A program made the translations under genes and the position numbers. Below are positions 23,033 through 31,350 of a DNA stretch of 47,243 nt, in pieces (the stretch's first letter is position 1; the number at the start of each line of letters is the position of its first letter). The DNA is taken from contig DCUI01000040.1 of the NCBI GenBank assembly GCA_002327785.1, forward strand, positions 1 to 47,243, read 5' to 3'. The DNA comes from Phycisphaerales bacterium UBA2218. Lineage in GTDB: Bacteria; Planctomycetota; Phycisphaerae; Sedimentisphaerales; Anaerobacaceae. The notes beneath the pieces are model-generated. The model had not been told where the DNA came from. It worked only from the letters and a program-made list of their open reading frames with translations, and ran no database searches.

Positions 23033-24505
23033 CTATTGCGTCCGGCTGATGAAAGCTCGGAACACCCCCTTCTTGCTCGACTTCAGGATCAGATCGCTGA
23101 CGCCATCATTGTTGAGATCCTCGACTTGTAGCCGGTCGAACGGGTCAGTGCAGTCGAATCCTGCGTCCGCATTCCTGGCGAATCCGGCTTGCCGGGAGAC
23201 GAAGGAATATACCGAAATCCTGTCCGCCCGGTCGCGGACGAGAAGGTCCCGGTCGCCGTCGCCGTCGAAGTCCCCTTGGAGATTGACGAGCCTCTCAAAG
23301 TACCAGCCGCGAGGATGGGTCAACTCGATGGAGGGATGGTCCAGCCGGATCATCAGGTCGGCGTCACAATCGGGCTTCTCCGGGAAGCCCTCGCCCGGTC
23401 GGTAGAAGTGGAATCGAAGTTTGAAGTCGATCTGTTTGGCGGTGAAAGCCTTTCGGAATCCCTCGCGGCTGTCGAAGGTGCTGTAGCCGAGGACCAGGTC
23501 CATGCATCCATCGCCGTCCACGTCCGCCACGGGGATCGAATCGATCCAGTCGTTCTTGCGAAAGACCTGCCGAGGTTCCGTCGGGATTTGACCCTGCTCA
23601 TCGGCCGGGTAGATTCGCACAAGCACCTTGCCCGAGAGAGTTCCCGGGATGAACCACGGCTCCTGCAGCCACGTGTTCTTGATCAGATCGACGCGGCCGT
23701 CGCGATTGATGTCCGTCCAGCAGTACCAGGACCAGTCCCACTTGCCGGCCCAAGTCAGGATGGGGTCTGTCGTGAATAGCCCATCTTCTCTCTGGGCGTA
23801 CATGACGTACCTGCACATTGGGATGAAATGGGTGCGTAGGATGATGTCGTCTCGGTTGTCGGCGGTGATGTCGCCGAGGCTCAGGGTCAAGCCGGCCATC
23901 CTGTCGTAGCCGAGATCCCTTGAGGCCCAAATCCCTGTCTCCAGAGCATCGTGGAGGGTCTGCACGTGCTGCCACGTATCTGCGCGCCGCCAGACGTGCA
24001 GATCGCTGCCCACAGGCACAAGGATCACGGGGGCAGTATCCTTTGTCTGGGCCGAGAGCGGGAAATAACGGATGGAGGGTCCCTCCGCGCTCTCGGGCAG
24101 GATGGTTGGCTGGGCGATGATTGGCCTGGAAACGGCAGATCTGCCGCGGCTTGAGAAGTCCAACTCCGTCACGCCATCGCTCGTCATGACCAGTAAGCTC
24201 TCCGCATCCCTGCCGAGTCTGGCCGGCCAGAAGAGTGAGGGGGTGCCGCCGAGACGGTGCACCTGACCAGGTTTCTCGGCGAACCCTTTTTCGAGGTCCT
24301 GGTAGAAGATCAGTAGATTCGGCTCATTCCTCAACACGATGTCCTTGAGACGATCGCCGTCGAGGTCGCAGAAAAGAGCCTCATCGCCCGGTCCGTGGAC
24401 CGCGCACTCCGTGTAGCTCACCTTCGCGCCGGCGGCCGAGGTAGTCAGAGCAGCCGCCACAACGGTGATTTGCAGCGACATCCGCCAAGTATACGTGGGC
24501 CTCAT
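23033..24505 (-). CDS. Exported FG-GAP repeat protein (first of two)
   Basis: It contains DLDGDRLKDIVLR, DITADNRDDIILR, DINRDGRVDLIKN, DVDGDGCMDLVLG, DFDGDGDRDLLVR and DLNNDGVSDLILK: at least six calcium-loop blades of a propeller. I chose ATG 24505 (GGGAA 5 nt upstream), giving 490 aa and a signal peptide ending SAAGA. An ATG at 24541 adds 12 residues and one at 24481 is also possible. The gene is a diverged paralogue of the next one and they are 12 nt apart, pointing to a tandem duplication whose products may form a complex. Confidence 0.86.
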   Translation of the reverse strand: MRPTYTWRMSLQITVVAAALTTSAAGAKVSYTECAVHGPGDEALFCDLDGDRLKDIVLRNEPNLLIFYQDLEKGFAEKPGQVHRLGGTPSLFWPARLGRDAESLLVMTSDGVTELDFSSRGRSAVSRPIIAQPTILPESAEGPSIRYFPLSAQTKDTAPVILVPVGSDLHVWRRADTWQHVQTLHDALETGIWASRDLGYDRMAGLTLSLGDITADNRDDIILRTHFIPMCRYVMYAQREDGLFTTDPILTWAGKWDWSWYCWTDINRDGRVDLIKNTWLQEPWFIPGTLSGKVLVRIYPADEQGQIPTEPRQVFRKNDWIDSIPVADVDGDGCMDLVLGYSTFDSREGFRKAFTAKQIDFKLRFHFYRPGEGFPEKPDCDADLMIRLDHPSIELTHPRGWYFERLVNLQGDFDGDGDRDLLVRDRADRISVYSFVSRQAGFARNADAGFDCTDPFDRLQVEDLNNDGVSDLILKSSKKGVFRAFISRTQ

Positions 24506-24582
24506 AAGTGTTCCCGGAACTCCGCCTTCAGTCGCAGGCATTCTATCCGACGCAGCGGTTCATGTCTACTTGCCCATACGAA

Positions 24583-24600
24583 TGAGTCTCTCCAGACTCA
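24583..24600 (-). promoter_or_regulatory. Hairpin between the MutS-like and FG-GAP genes
   Basis: TGAGTCT (24583-24589) and AGACTCA (24594-24600) form a perfect 7-bp stem with a 4-nt loop, 27 nt after the MutS-like stop on the minus strand. No U-tract follows, so it is a pause, processing or stability site rather than a clear terminator. Confidence 0.35.
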
Positions 24601-24626
24601 CGAAATCGGCGCAGGAAACTGAAAAA

Positions 24627-26537
24627 CTACCGTTCCGGAGGCATCAGCCCGCGAGCGCGTTCCAGGAGGGTCTTGGGGTAGCCTTCCTGTTCCAGGATGC
24701 GCAGAGCCGTCTTCGTGCCGGCCGGGCCGGGGCGAAGCAAGTAATCGAAGGCGATGCCGCCGTCCCGCAGATGCTCCTGGAAATGGAAATTCCTCGCCGA
24801 CATGCAGTCCGCTGCCGTGCGGGCCAGCATCTCCTCGTGTGTGGCGATCAGAAACAGATTCCTCGACGCCATGAGATGCTCCAGCAGGGCGATGCCCGCG
24901 GCGGTCCGTTCCTGGGAGTTCGTGCCGCGGAAGGGCTCATCGATCAGCCCGAGCACGGGTGTGCCGGGCTCGGCGTCCAGAACCAGCCGCCGCAGTCGCC
25001 GAACCTCCGAGAGAAAGTAGCTCTCATTGTGGGCCAGATCGTCGCGTATACGGACATCCGTGATCAAACGGACGGGGGACCAGGTCATCTGCTTGGCCGC
25101 AACGGCGGTGCCGATCTGGGCCAGGAGGACATTGACCCCCACCATCCGCAGAAAGGTGCTCTTGCCCGCCGCGTTGGGACCGGTGACCACCCAGGTGCTT
25201 GCCTCGGGGCTCAGGTGAATGCTGTTGGGCGTGACATTCTGCTCCGGGATAAGCGGGTGGCGGCCATCCTCGATGCTGAGGGTCCTATCCTCGCCCGGCT
25301 GTGGATAGCACCTGATCGGCAGTTCCGCGGAGAAACAGCCGAGGCTGCAGAAAGTTTCCAACTCAGCCATGGCCGACAGACCGTGCAGAAGGACGTGGCG
25401 ATTGGGCACGACCCTCGCAAGCACCGCTTCGGCGATATGAAGATCGAAGAACACGATCAGGTTGAGCACCGCGCGCACAAGGCCGTGCAGGCCGGCCCAT
25501 TCGAGCCACTCGCACAGCGACGGGACACGGGCATTGGACGTGATATCTCGAAACCGCTCCTTCAGGAGACTCAACTGCGTTTCATCGGGCAGCTCCTGCC
25601 CACCGTGTTGCGCGACCGCCAGGAAGCATGTCAGCATGGACCGCAGAGTCGTCCATGGCGACACCGCAGCATCGAGTCTGCGAAGCAAGGACCTGGCAAC
25701 GATCAAGATCGCGCCATTCGCCAGCAGCAGGCCGGTGAGAAGCCGAGCCCACACATATTGCCCATTGGCGATGCCCAGCACGCTCCCGACAAAGACCAGC
25801 CCGCTGAGGGCCGACCACAGCCTGATGGCCCTGGTTGCAGACGATATCGAGGGATACTCGGTCTCGCGGAGAAGTCGGACGAACCGGTCCAGATGCTTTG
25901 AATGGTTGCGGAGCAGCAGGAGAGTGGCCATCAGCCCCAAACGTCGCTTGTTGTGGCGCTCCAACCAGCAGACGGCCTCCCGCCGCCGGCGGATGTGTTC
26001 GGGAGACAGGCTCGGTGAGTCCAGGACATCGCGCAGCCGACGGGCCCCCAGCGGGGTCGAAGTCCGGTTCAGCAGGCCAAAAACGCCCACCGGCGGGCCG
26101 TATAGATCGAGATCGTCGCGCTCCTGGTCGGTCAGCGCCCACACTGGGCCGGGATCGATGACTTGTGGAAGCGGGGAGGACGCTTCTTGAGGCTCTTGGG
26201 GCCGTTCCCAGGAGCGGGCGGGGCAGTCGCGCCTTGTGCTTGCATGGGCAGACTCCGCTGCGACGATCAAAGCCCGCTCGATGAACGCACGCTTACCCTC
26301 CCACTTCGTATGTCGCAGAACGGCCCCCATGAATGCCGCGAAGCCAACGATCCCTGCTCCGGCGGCCATCGGCACGTTGTGCCGCAGAAGGACCACGAAT
26401 GCGACGCCGGCGACAAACGCAATCAACCTGATCCAAGACCACCTTGCCTCCAGGCCGCGAAATCGAGTCCGATCGTGTTGCAGCCCTTGACGATAGGCCG
26501 CAAGCCAGTCCTGATATGAAGGGTTCGCCTGCACCAT
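24627..26537 (-). CDS. Membrane-anchored MutS-family ATPase
   Basis: This 636-aa protein ends in a MutS-type ATPase domain: Walker A GPNAAGKS (453-460), DEPFRGTN (533-540) in the Walker B/signature region and a THEEM helix after it. The mismatch-binding and connector domains of MutS are absent. Instead there are four transmembrane helices in two hairpins (about 34-54, 57-74, 241-258 and 263-282). Similar MutS_V proteins occur in several phyla, with no established role in mismatch repair. I chose ATG 26537 because a longer frame upstream overlaps the SPOR gene and is compositionally non-coding. It lies 44 nt downstream of the SPOR gene. Confidence 0.85.
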   Translation of the reverse strand: MVQANPSYQDWLAAYRQGLQHDRTRFRGLEARWSWIRLIAFVAGVAFVVLLRHNVPMAAGAGIVGFAAFMGAVLRHTKWEGKRAFIERALIVAAESAHASTRRDCPARSWERPQEPQEASSPLPQVIDPGPVWALTDQERDDLDLYGPPVGVFGLLNRTSTPLGARRLRDVLDSPSLSPEHIRRRREAVCWLERHNKRRLGLMATLLLLRNHSKHLDRFVRLLRETEYPSISSATRAIRLWSALSGLVFVGSVLGIANGQYVWARLLTGLLLANGAILIVARSLLRRLDAAVSPWTTLRSMLTCFLAVAQHGGQELPDETQLSLLKERFRDITSNARVPSLCEWLEWAGLHGLVRAVLNLIVFFDLHIAEAVLARVVPNRHVLLHGLSAMAELETFCSLGCFSAELPIRCYPQPGEDRTLSIEDGRHPLIPEQNVTPNSIHLSPEASTWVVTGPNAAGKSTFLRMVGVNVLLAQIGTAVAAKQMTWSPVRLITDVRIRDDLAHNESYFLSEVRRLRRLVLDAEPGTPVLGLIDEPFRGTNSQERTAAGIALLEHLMASRNLFLIATHEEMLARTAADCMSARNFHFQEHLRDGGIAFDYLLRPGPAGTKTALRILEQEGYPKTLLERARGLMPPER

Positions 26538-26581
26538 GAGACCACAGATACCACGGCCGGCGCGTACATGCAAGTTCGCCG

Positions 26582-27598
26582 TCAATCGAGATCGCTGAGT
26601 GCCAGCTCGTGAAATGAGTATTGCGGCTCTTTCCCATCCGGGCCGTGGCGGACAATTCGATAGTAGAGAAGACCTCCCGCGATACGGAAATCGGAGAGGA
26701 CCTCTGTCCCGTCGCCCGGCGATGCCTCCGCGATCATTCTGCGTGCGCCATCGAGATCGACGGAACAGAGGCTGCCGCCCAGGGAGACCGTTCCGTGAGT
26801 GGGGCCGACCACATAGAAGACCCGGTTCCTGCGGGGGTGCCAGAAGAAGGATTTGACCTTGGTCCGGCCGGTCTCGTCGCCAATCAGACGGCGGTTCTCC
26901 GTACCGTCGGTCCGCATGATCCAGAGCTTTGTGGGCAACTCCCATTCCACTGCATCCAGATAGGCGAGGCATTGGCCGTCCGGCGACCATCGGACGATGC
27001 TGTTGAGCAGCCCCGCGTCGGAGACGGTCTCCTGGAGGACCTGTGTTTGCCCCATGCCGAGTTGGACCTTCACGATCCGGCCGCCGGCGTAGAATACGAT
27101 CGCAGTGCCGTCCGGTGCGATCTGGGGCGCCGTGTGCCTTCTGTCGATTTGGCCACGAACGGGTGTGTAGAGTTCGTTCGCCGATGCGTCGGTCACGAGC
27201 CAGATGCCGCTCGGCGCCGTGACGATGCTGAACTGATTCTTAAAGCGGGTCACCGTGACCTCGGCCTCGGTGATGAAGGAATCGAAGCCCTCGTTCTTCC
27301 TCAGATCCGCCGCATGTGCTCTTGCTTGAGCCGGACTCTCGAAAATCCCGGTCCGAAGCCTGAGATACTGCCGGTCACCCACTCGCTTGGGATAATAGTA
27401 GGCGAAACATCCCTTGTCTCGGAGCGATTCGTAAACGGAGAGCATTGCCTGTTTGTTTTCGACGGGCGCTGCCAGGATCTGGACTGTGTAGTACTTCTTG
27501 ACGTTCTCGGCGGGAAAGCGGGGCAGGGCCGACAGGGCGAGCGGGGCGATCTGCGCGCTGATCGCCATGGCAATGCGTATCGTCGAGATATGGGTCAT
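26582..27598 (-). CDS. SPOR-domain protein with a PD40/TolB-like propeller
   Basis: The start is ATG 27598 with GGAAAGG upstream; a longer frame reaches 27760 but crosses hairpins and lacks a start signal. The 338-aa protein has a hydrophobic N-terminus (about 8-25, signal peptide or anchor). A SPOR-like domain follows (about 36-112: YYTVQILAAPVENKQAML...LRLRTGIFES), which in known proteins binds denuded peptidoglycan glycan strands. Then come PD40/TolB-like blades: APQIAPDGTAIVFY, VRWSPDGQCLAYLD and FFWHPRRNRVFYVV. The combination suggests an envelope-associated propeller located at septal or remodelled peptidoglycan. Confidence 0.78.
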   Translation of the reverse strand: MTHISTIRIAMAISAQIAPLALSALPRFPAENVKKYYTVQILAAPVENKQAMLSVYESLRDKGCFAYYYPKRVGDRQYLRLRTGIFESPAQARAHAADLRKNEGFDSFITEAEVTVTRFKNQFSIVTAPSGIWLVTDASANELYTPVRGQIDRRHTAPQIAPDGTAIVFYAGGRIVKVQLGMGQTQVLQETVSDAGLLNSIVRWSPDGQCLAYLDAVEWELPTKLWIMRTDGTENRRLIGDETGRTKVKSFFWHPRRNRVFYVVGPTHGTVSLGGSLCSVDLDGARRMIAEASPGDGTEVLSDFRIAGGLLYYRIVRHGPDGKEPQYSFHELALSDLD

Positions 27599-27707
27599 CG
27601 CATGGCCTTTCCATCGAGTTGTATCGAGCAAAGTCAACAGGAATCCATACCGCAGGCACGGTGGGGCAAATCCCATTGCGGAGGATCGTTCGGGCCGGTT
27701 TGTAGTG

Positions 27708-27757
27708 ACGCCGTAAGGCGTTTCTTCCTTGCCCGGGAAGATATGCCCTTTCGGGCA
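27708..27757. repeat. Pair of small tetraloop hairpins
   Basis: ACGCC-GTAA-GGCGT (27708-27721) and TGCCC-TTTC-GGGCA (27744-27757) are perfect 5-bp hairpins with 4-nt loops, centred 36 bp apart in the divergent intergenic region. The first has a GNRA loop. The paired arrangement resembles REP-type intergenic elements, but only one instance is in this window. Confidence 0.3.
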
Positions 27758-27886
27758 CACGACGAACCGCTGAGTGCCGAGTTCACTCGATTGTCAGTTC
27801 GAGCTTGCCTTCGATCCGGGGAAGACACCGGATTCCATCGCAAATCCTACCAGGGGAGTGGGAAGGACGCAAGTCGAACTGCGGAA

Positions 27887-27914
27887 TTGACACCGGGTGA
27901 ACCGGCTGTATAGT
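27887..27914 (+). promoter_or_regulatory. Sigma-70-type promoter for the phosphomannomutase gene
   Basis: Perfect -35 TTGACA (27887-27892), 16-bp spacer, TATAGT (27909-27914). The predicted start is near 27921, about 46 nt before the ATG. Confidence 0.65.
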
Positions 27915-27966
27915 AAAGCATCTTTGATCCATGTGGTTTCACGGACCAACCAAAGGAGTGCTCTCT

Positions 27967-29337
27967 ATGAATCCGGAGATTTTCAAGGCCTACGACATCC
28001 GGGGCGTGTACCCGGATGATCTCAATGAAGAAGACGCGTGGAAGATCGGCCAGGCGACGGCCCGGTTTCTGCCCTCGCTGATCAAGGGGTACGAGCGGGG
28101 GCTGCGGGAGGCCCAGTCCCTGTGCATCAGCCGGGATATGCGGACGCACAGCGAACCGCTGGCCCAAGCTCTGATCGAGGGCATCCGCTCGGCGGGCGCC
28201 GGCGTGATCGATATCGGAATGATCGATACGCCGCAGATTTATTTCGCCGTCAATTTCCTCGGCACCTGCGGCGGCATCCAGGTGACGGCTTCCCACAACC
28301 CGGCCAAGTACAACGGCTTCAAGATCTCCGGCTGGGGGGCCATCCCCATTGGGGTCGATACCGGCCTCAAGGAAATTAAGCACATGGCCACCGCGCTGCC
28401 GCACACCAAGGGCAATCCGACCGGCCGAATCGAGCGGCGGGACCTGTGGCCCGAGTACAAAAAGCACGTTTTGCAGTTCCTTCGGCCCAACCTTAAGAAA
28501 AAGAAGATCGCGATCGACGCCTCGAACGGCATGGCGGGCAAGGCGATCCCAATTCTGCTGGCCGACGTCCCGATCGAGGTGGTTCAGATCAACTTCGAGC
28601 ACGCGGGCAAGTTCAAACACGATCCGGACCCCTTGAAGGAGAAGAACCTCGCCCAGCTCAAGACGACGGTGAAGAGGGAGAAGTGCGATTTCGGGATCTG
28701 CTTCGACGGCGACGCGGATCGCATGATCATGGTCGATGAGAGCGGGGCGGTGATCCCGTGCGATCTGTTGACGGCGATGCTCGTTCCGTACTTCCTGGAG
28801 AAGAAGCCGAGGTCCGCCATCGTGTACGACCTGCGAAGCAGCCGGGTGGTGATGGAGGAGATCATCAAGTACGGCGGGACGCCCCGGCGGGAGCGCGTCG
28901 GCCATTCCTATATGAAGAAGGCGATGCGCGACACACATGCGATCTTCGGCGGCGAGCTTTCCGGGCACTTCTACTTCGAGCAGAATTTCTACGCGGATTC
29001 GGCCGCCATCATGCTGATGCACACGCTCAACGTGGTGGATGAGAAGAACAGGCCCATAAGCGAGCTGGTCAAGCCGCTGCGACGTTATCACAGCAGCGGG
29101 GAGAGCAACTTCCGCGTGGACAACAAGGAACTGAGGATGGAGGAACTGGCCCGCCGGTACGGCGAGGGGAAGGTCGATCACCTCGACGGCGTGACGGTCG
29201 ATTTCAAGGACTGGTGGTTCAACTGCCGGCCGAGCAACACGGAGCCGATGCTGAGACTGAACGTCGAGGCCAAGACCAACGATCTTCTGAAAGAGAAGTA
29301 CGGGGAGATCGAGCAGCAGCTTGGGGCGCCGGCGTAG
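27967..29337 (+). CDS. manB: Phosphomannomutase/phosphoglucomutase
   Basis: This 456-aa alpha-D-phosphohexomutase interconverts hexose 1- and 6-phosphates for nucleotide-sugar and polysaccharide synthesis. All four family signatures are intact: the phosphoserine loop TASHNP (107-112, Ser109), the metal loop DGDADR (247-252), the sugar-binding loop GELSGH (329-334) and the phosphate-binding loop RPSNTEP (421-427). The start has AAGGAG 8 nt upstream. Length is normal for the AlgC/ManB group; whether mannose or glucose phosphate is preferred cannot be told. It has its own promoter and appears transcribed alone or with the next gene. Confidence 0.93.
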   Translation: MNPEIFKAYDIRGVYPDDLNEEDAWKIGQATARFLPSLIKGYERGLREAQSLCISRDMRTHSEPLAQALIEGIRSAGAGVIDIGMIDTPQIYFAVNFLGTCGGIQVTASHNPAKYNGFKISGWGAIPIGVDTGLKEIKHMATALPHTKGNPTGRIERRDLWPEYKKHVLQFLRPNLKKKKIAIDASNGMAGKAIPILLADVPIEVVQINFEHAGKFKHDPDPLKEKNLAQLKTTVKREKCDFGICFDGDADRMIMVDESGAVIPCDLLTAMLVPYFLEKKPRSAIVYDLRSSRVVMEEIIKYGGTPRRERVGHSYMKKAMRDTHAIFGGELSGHFYFEQNFYADSAAIMLMHTLNVVDEKNRPISELVKPLRRYHSSGESNFRVDNKELRMEELARRYGEGKVDHLDGVTVDFKDWWFNCRPSNTEPMLRLNVEAKTNDLLKEKYGEIEQQLGAPA

Positions 29338-29341
29338 ACGA

Positions 29342-29371
29342 GGACACGGACCGACACGAACGGGCACGAAC
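29342..29371 (+). repeat. Three imperfect 10-bp tandem units
   Basis: GGACACGGAC, CGACACGAAC and GGGCACGAAC follow each other directly, 5 nt after the mutase stop. Each keeps CACG at units 4-7 and ends in AC. The run is a short low-complexity intergenic repeat; only three units are present. Confidence 0.5.
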
Positions 29372-29435
29372 TTATAGAGAATGGAACCAGACGAAGTATT
29401 TGCACTGATTGCCTGAGGAGCATGGGGAATTAAGC

Positions 29436-30407
29436 ATGGGGCAGAATAATCTTTCCCGACGGCATTTTGTTGGTGTGTCCGGAGCCGCTCTCGGAGCTGT
29501 CTTGTTCGGGGGCCGGCCGGCAGGGGCCGCCGCAGAATCGAACTCAACCGGCTCGGCTGGGGGCTGCCTCTTCCGGTTTTGCCTGAATACCAGCACGATC
29601 CGGGGCCAGAAGCTCGGCCTGGAAAAGGAAATCGATATCGCCGCCGAGGCGGGCTACAGCGCCATCGAGCCCTGGGTCTCGACGATTCAGGAGTACGTCA
29701 AGGCCGGCGGCAGGCTCGCCGACATCCGCAAACGCGTCCGGGATCACGGTCTGACGGTGGAAGGGGCGATCTCATTTGCGCAGTGGATCGTGGACGATGA
29801 CAACAGACGGGCCCAGGCGCTGGAGCAAATCAAGGGTGAGATGGACCTCCTGGCTCAGATCGGCGGACAGCGAATCGCGGCGCCGCCGGCCGGCGCAACG
29901 GGCGAGCCACTGCTCGATCTGGCGAAGGTCGCCGAGCGATACCGGGCGGTCTTGGAACTCGGCGATACGACCGGCGTCACCCCGGCCCTCGAATTGTGGG
30001 GACCTTCGAAGAACCTGCATCGTCTCGGGCAGTGTATGTTCGCGATCGTCGAAAGTGGCCACCCCAAGGCGTGCCTGCTGGGCGACGTGTATCACATTTA
30101 CAAGGGGGGCTCGGATTACACCGGCCTCAAGGCGATCAGCGCCGGCGCGATGCCCGTGCTGCATATGAACGACTACCCGGCGAATCCGCTTCGCGACCGG
30201 ATCGCAGACCGGGATCGCGTCATGCCGGGCGACGGTATCGCTCCACTGCCGCAGATCCTTGTCTCGCTGCGCGCCAACGGCGGCCCGCGGGTTCTCTCGC
30301 TGGAGTTGTTCAGCCAGGTGTACTGGGAGAAGGACCCGCTGGAGGTGGCTCGAACCGGCCTGGCGAAGATGAAGGCCGCTGTGGAGAAATCGTTTGCCAC
30401 AGCGTAG
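29436..30407 (+). CDS. Tat-exported TIM-barrel protein (xylose isomerase-like, sugar phosphate isomerase/epimerase family)
   Basis: The start at 29436 has GGGGA upstream. The N-terminus has a twin-arginine signal (LSRRHFVGVSGAALGAV, cleavage near AGA). The mature 290 aa have the AP-endonuclease-2/xylose isomerase-like barrel: KEIDIAAEAGYSAIEPWV (strand and helix 1), RVRDHGLTVEGAISFA, TPALELWG, ACLLGDVYHIYKGG and VLHMNDYPANP. The Glu, Asp-His, His-x-Asp and late Glu (VLSLELFS) positions are those that usually bind the divalent metal. Tat export implies folding with cofactor before translocation. The substrate is probably a sugar; planctomycete genomes have many such paralogues. Confidence 0.87.
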   Translation: MGQNNLSRRHFVGVSGAALGAVLFGGRPAGAAAESNSTGSAGGCLFRFCLNTSTIRGQKLGLEKEIDIAAEAGYSAIEPWVSTIQEYVKAGGRLADIRKRVRDHGLTVEGAISFAQWIVDDDNRRAQALEQIKGEMDLLAQIGGQRIAAPPAGATGEPLLDLAKVAERYRAVLELGDTTGVTPALELWGPSKNLHRLGQCMFAIVESGHPKACLLGDVYHIYKGGSDYTGLKAISAGAMPVLHMNDYPANPLRDRIADRDRVMPGDGIAPLPQILVSLRANGGPRVLSLELFSQVYWEKDPLEVARTGLAKMKAAVEKSFATA

Positions 30408-30447
30408 ACGTGGTGTTCTGGAACCGACGCGATGGAAGGGAGAGAGT

Positions 30448-31206
30448 ATGGCCGGATTCGTGTGTATCGTCTGTTCGTGCCTTGTGGGCGGTTCTTTGAC
30501 ATCGGCCCAGGCTGCGCCGGCCTCCGGCCGGCTTGTTGTGGAGCCCGATCCGCTGATCTCGGCCAATCTGGCTCTGTCGGATGTCAATGAGGTGCGCGTT
30601 CTTTTGGTTACTACCGAGGCGACCCATGCCGCTTCTTATGAGAAGCTGGCGAATCGAGTGCCGGCAGAACTGGAGCGTGGAGGAATCGTGCACGCAAAAC
30701 GCGACGTCGGGTCAATTCCCAGATTGGTTATTCGGATTGAGAGTAGTTTTATCCCGGAGTGCGACAAGTGTGTGTATCGTGTCCAGGGGGCGATGCATCG
30801 TCCGATGATGTTGTCGGGGGATTCCTCTACCCCTGTTCAGGCCGAAGTCTGGCGTCTCAAGCCGGCCATGGGCTTGGTGTCCGGGTCAGCAGTGGCTGAC
30901 ACGGTCGAATCAGCCGTGGTGGCGCAGGTCCGTGCATTCGCCGGCGCCGTCAAAGCGGCCCGTCAACTCTCGACTGCCGACGGCAGCGCACGGCAGGATA
31001 CCCTCGATGTGCAACCGCCATCAGGCAAGCCTGGCTTGGAAGCTTCCGCAGAGCCTTTGTTCATCGCCTCCAAGAGCAGTACGGTGTTCCACCGGCCGGA
31101 ATGCCGATGGGCCCAGAATATCTCCAGTGACAACCTGGTCGGCTACAAGACGCGGGAAGAGGCCATTGCCGGCGGCAAGCGACCGTGCAAATCCTGCAAG
31201 CCGTAG
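30448..31206 (+). CDS. Exported protein with a C-terminal Ada-like zinc-binding domain
   Basis: The 252-aa product starts at 30448 (GGAAGGGAGAG upstream), with a signal peptide ending AQAAP. The central region (about 30-150) matches nothing I know; it contains a CDKC pair near residue 107. The last 45 residues read FIASKSSTVFHRPECRWAQN, then NLVGYKTREEAIAGGKRPCKSCKP. This is the layout of the Ada metal-binding domain (FHxxxC...EEAxxxGxxPCxxC), often found alone on exported or nuclease proteins. Three cysteines plus the histidine could hold zinc. DNA repair by methyl transfer is unlikely because the rest of Ada is absent. Confidence 0.78.
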   Translation: MAGFVCIVCSCLVGGSLTSAQAAPASGRLVVEPDPLISANLALSDVNEVRVLLVTTEATHAASYEKLANRVPAELERGGIVHAKRDVGSIPRLVIRIESSFIPECDKCVYRVQGAMHRPMMLSGDSSTPVQAEVWRLKPAMGLVSGSAVADTVESAVVAQVRAFAGAVKAARQLSTADGSARQDTLDVQPPSGKPGLEASAEPLFIASKSSTVFHRPECRWAQNISSDNLVGYKTREEAIAGGKRPCKSCKP

Positions 31207-31350
31207 CGATACGCAGCCGGCCGGGTGCAGGTAATCAGGCAACGACGATGGCGAATGGACAGAGCCATCGGCAAGCTGGCGCTCGTCGCTGCTGTCCGAA
31301 CATCGACAGTCTATTGAGAAGGGGCGCAACCGCGTCGGAAAGGTTTTGGC

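Noticed and set aside
26538..26990. 150-residue N-terminal extension of the MutS-like protein
   Set aside because: It lies antisense-frame within the SPOR gene, has non-coding composition, and the family-like sequence starts at 26537.
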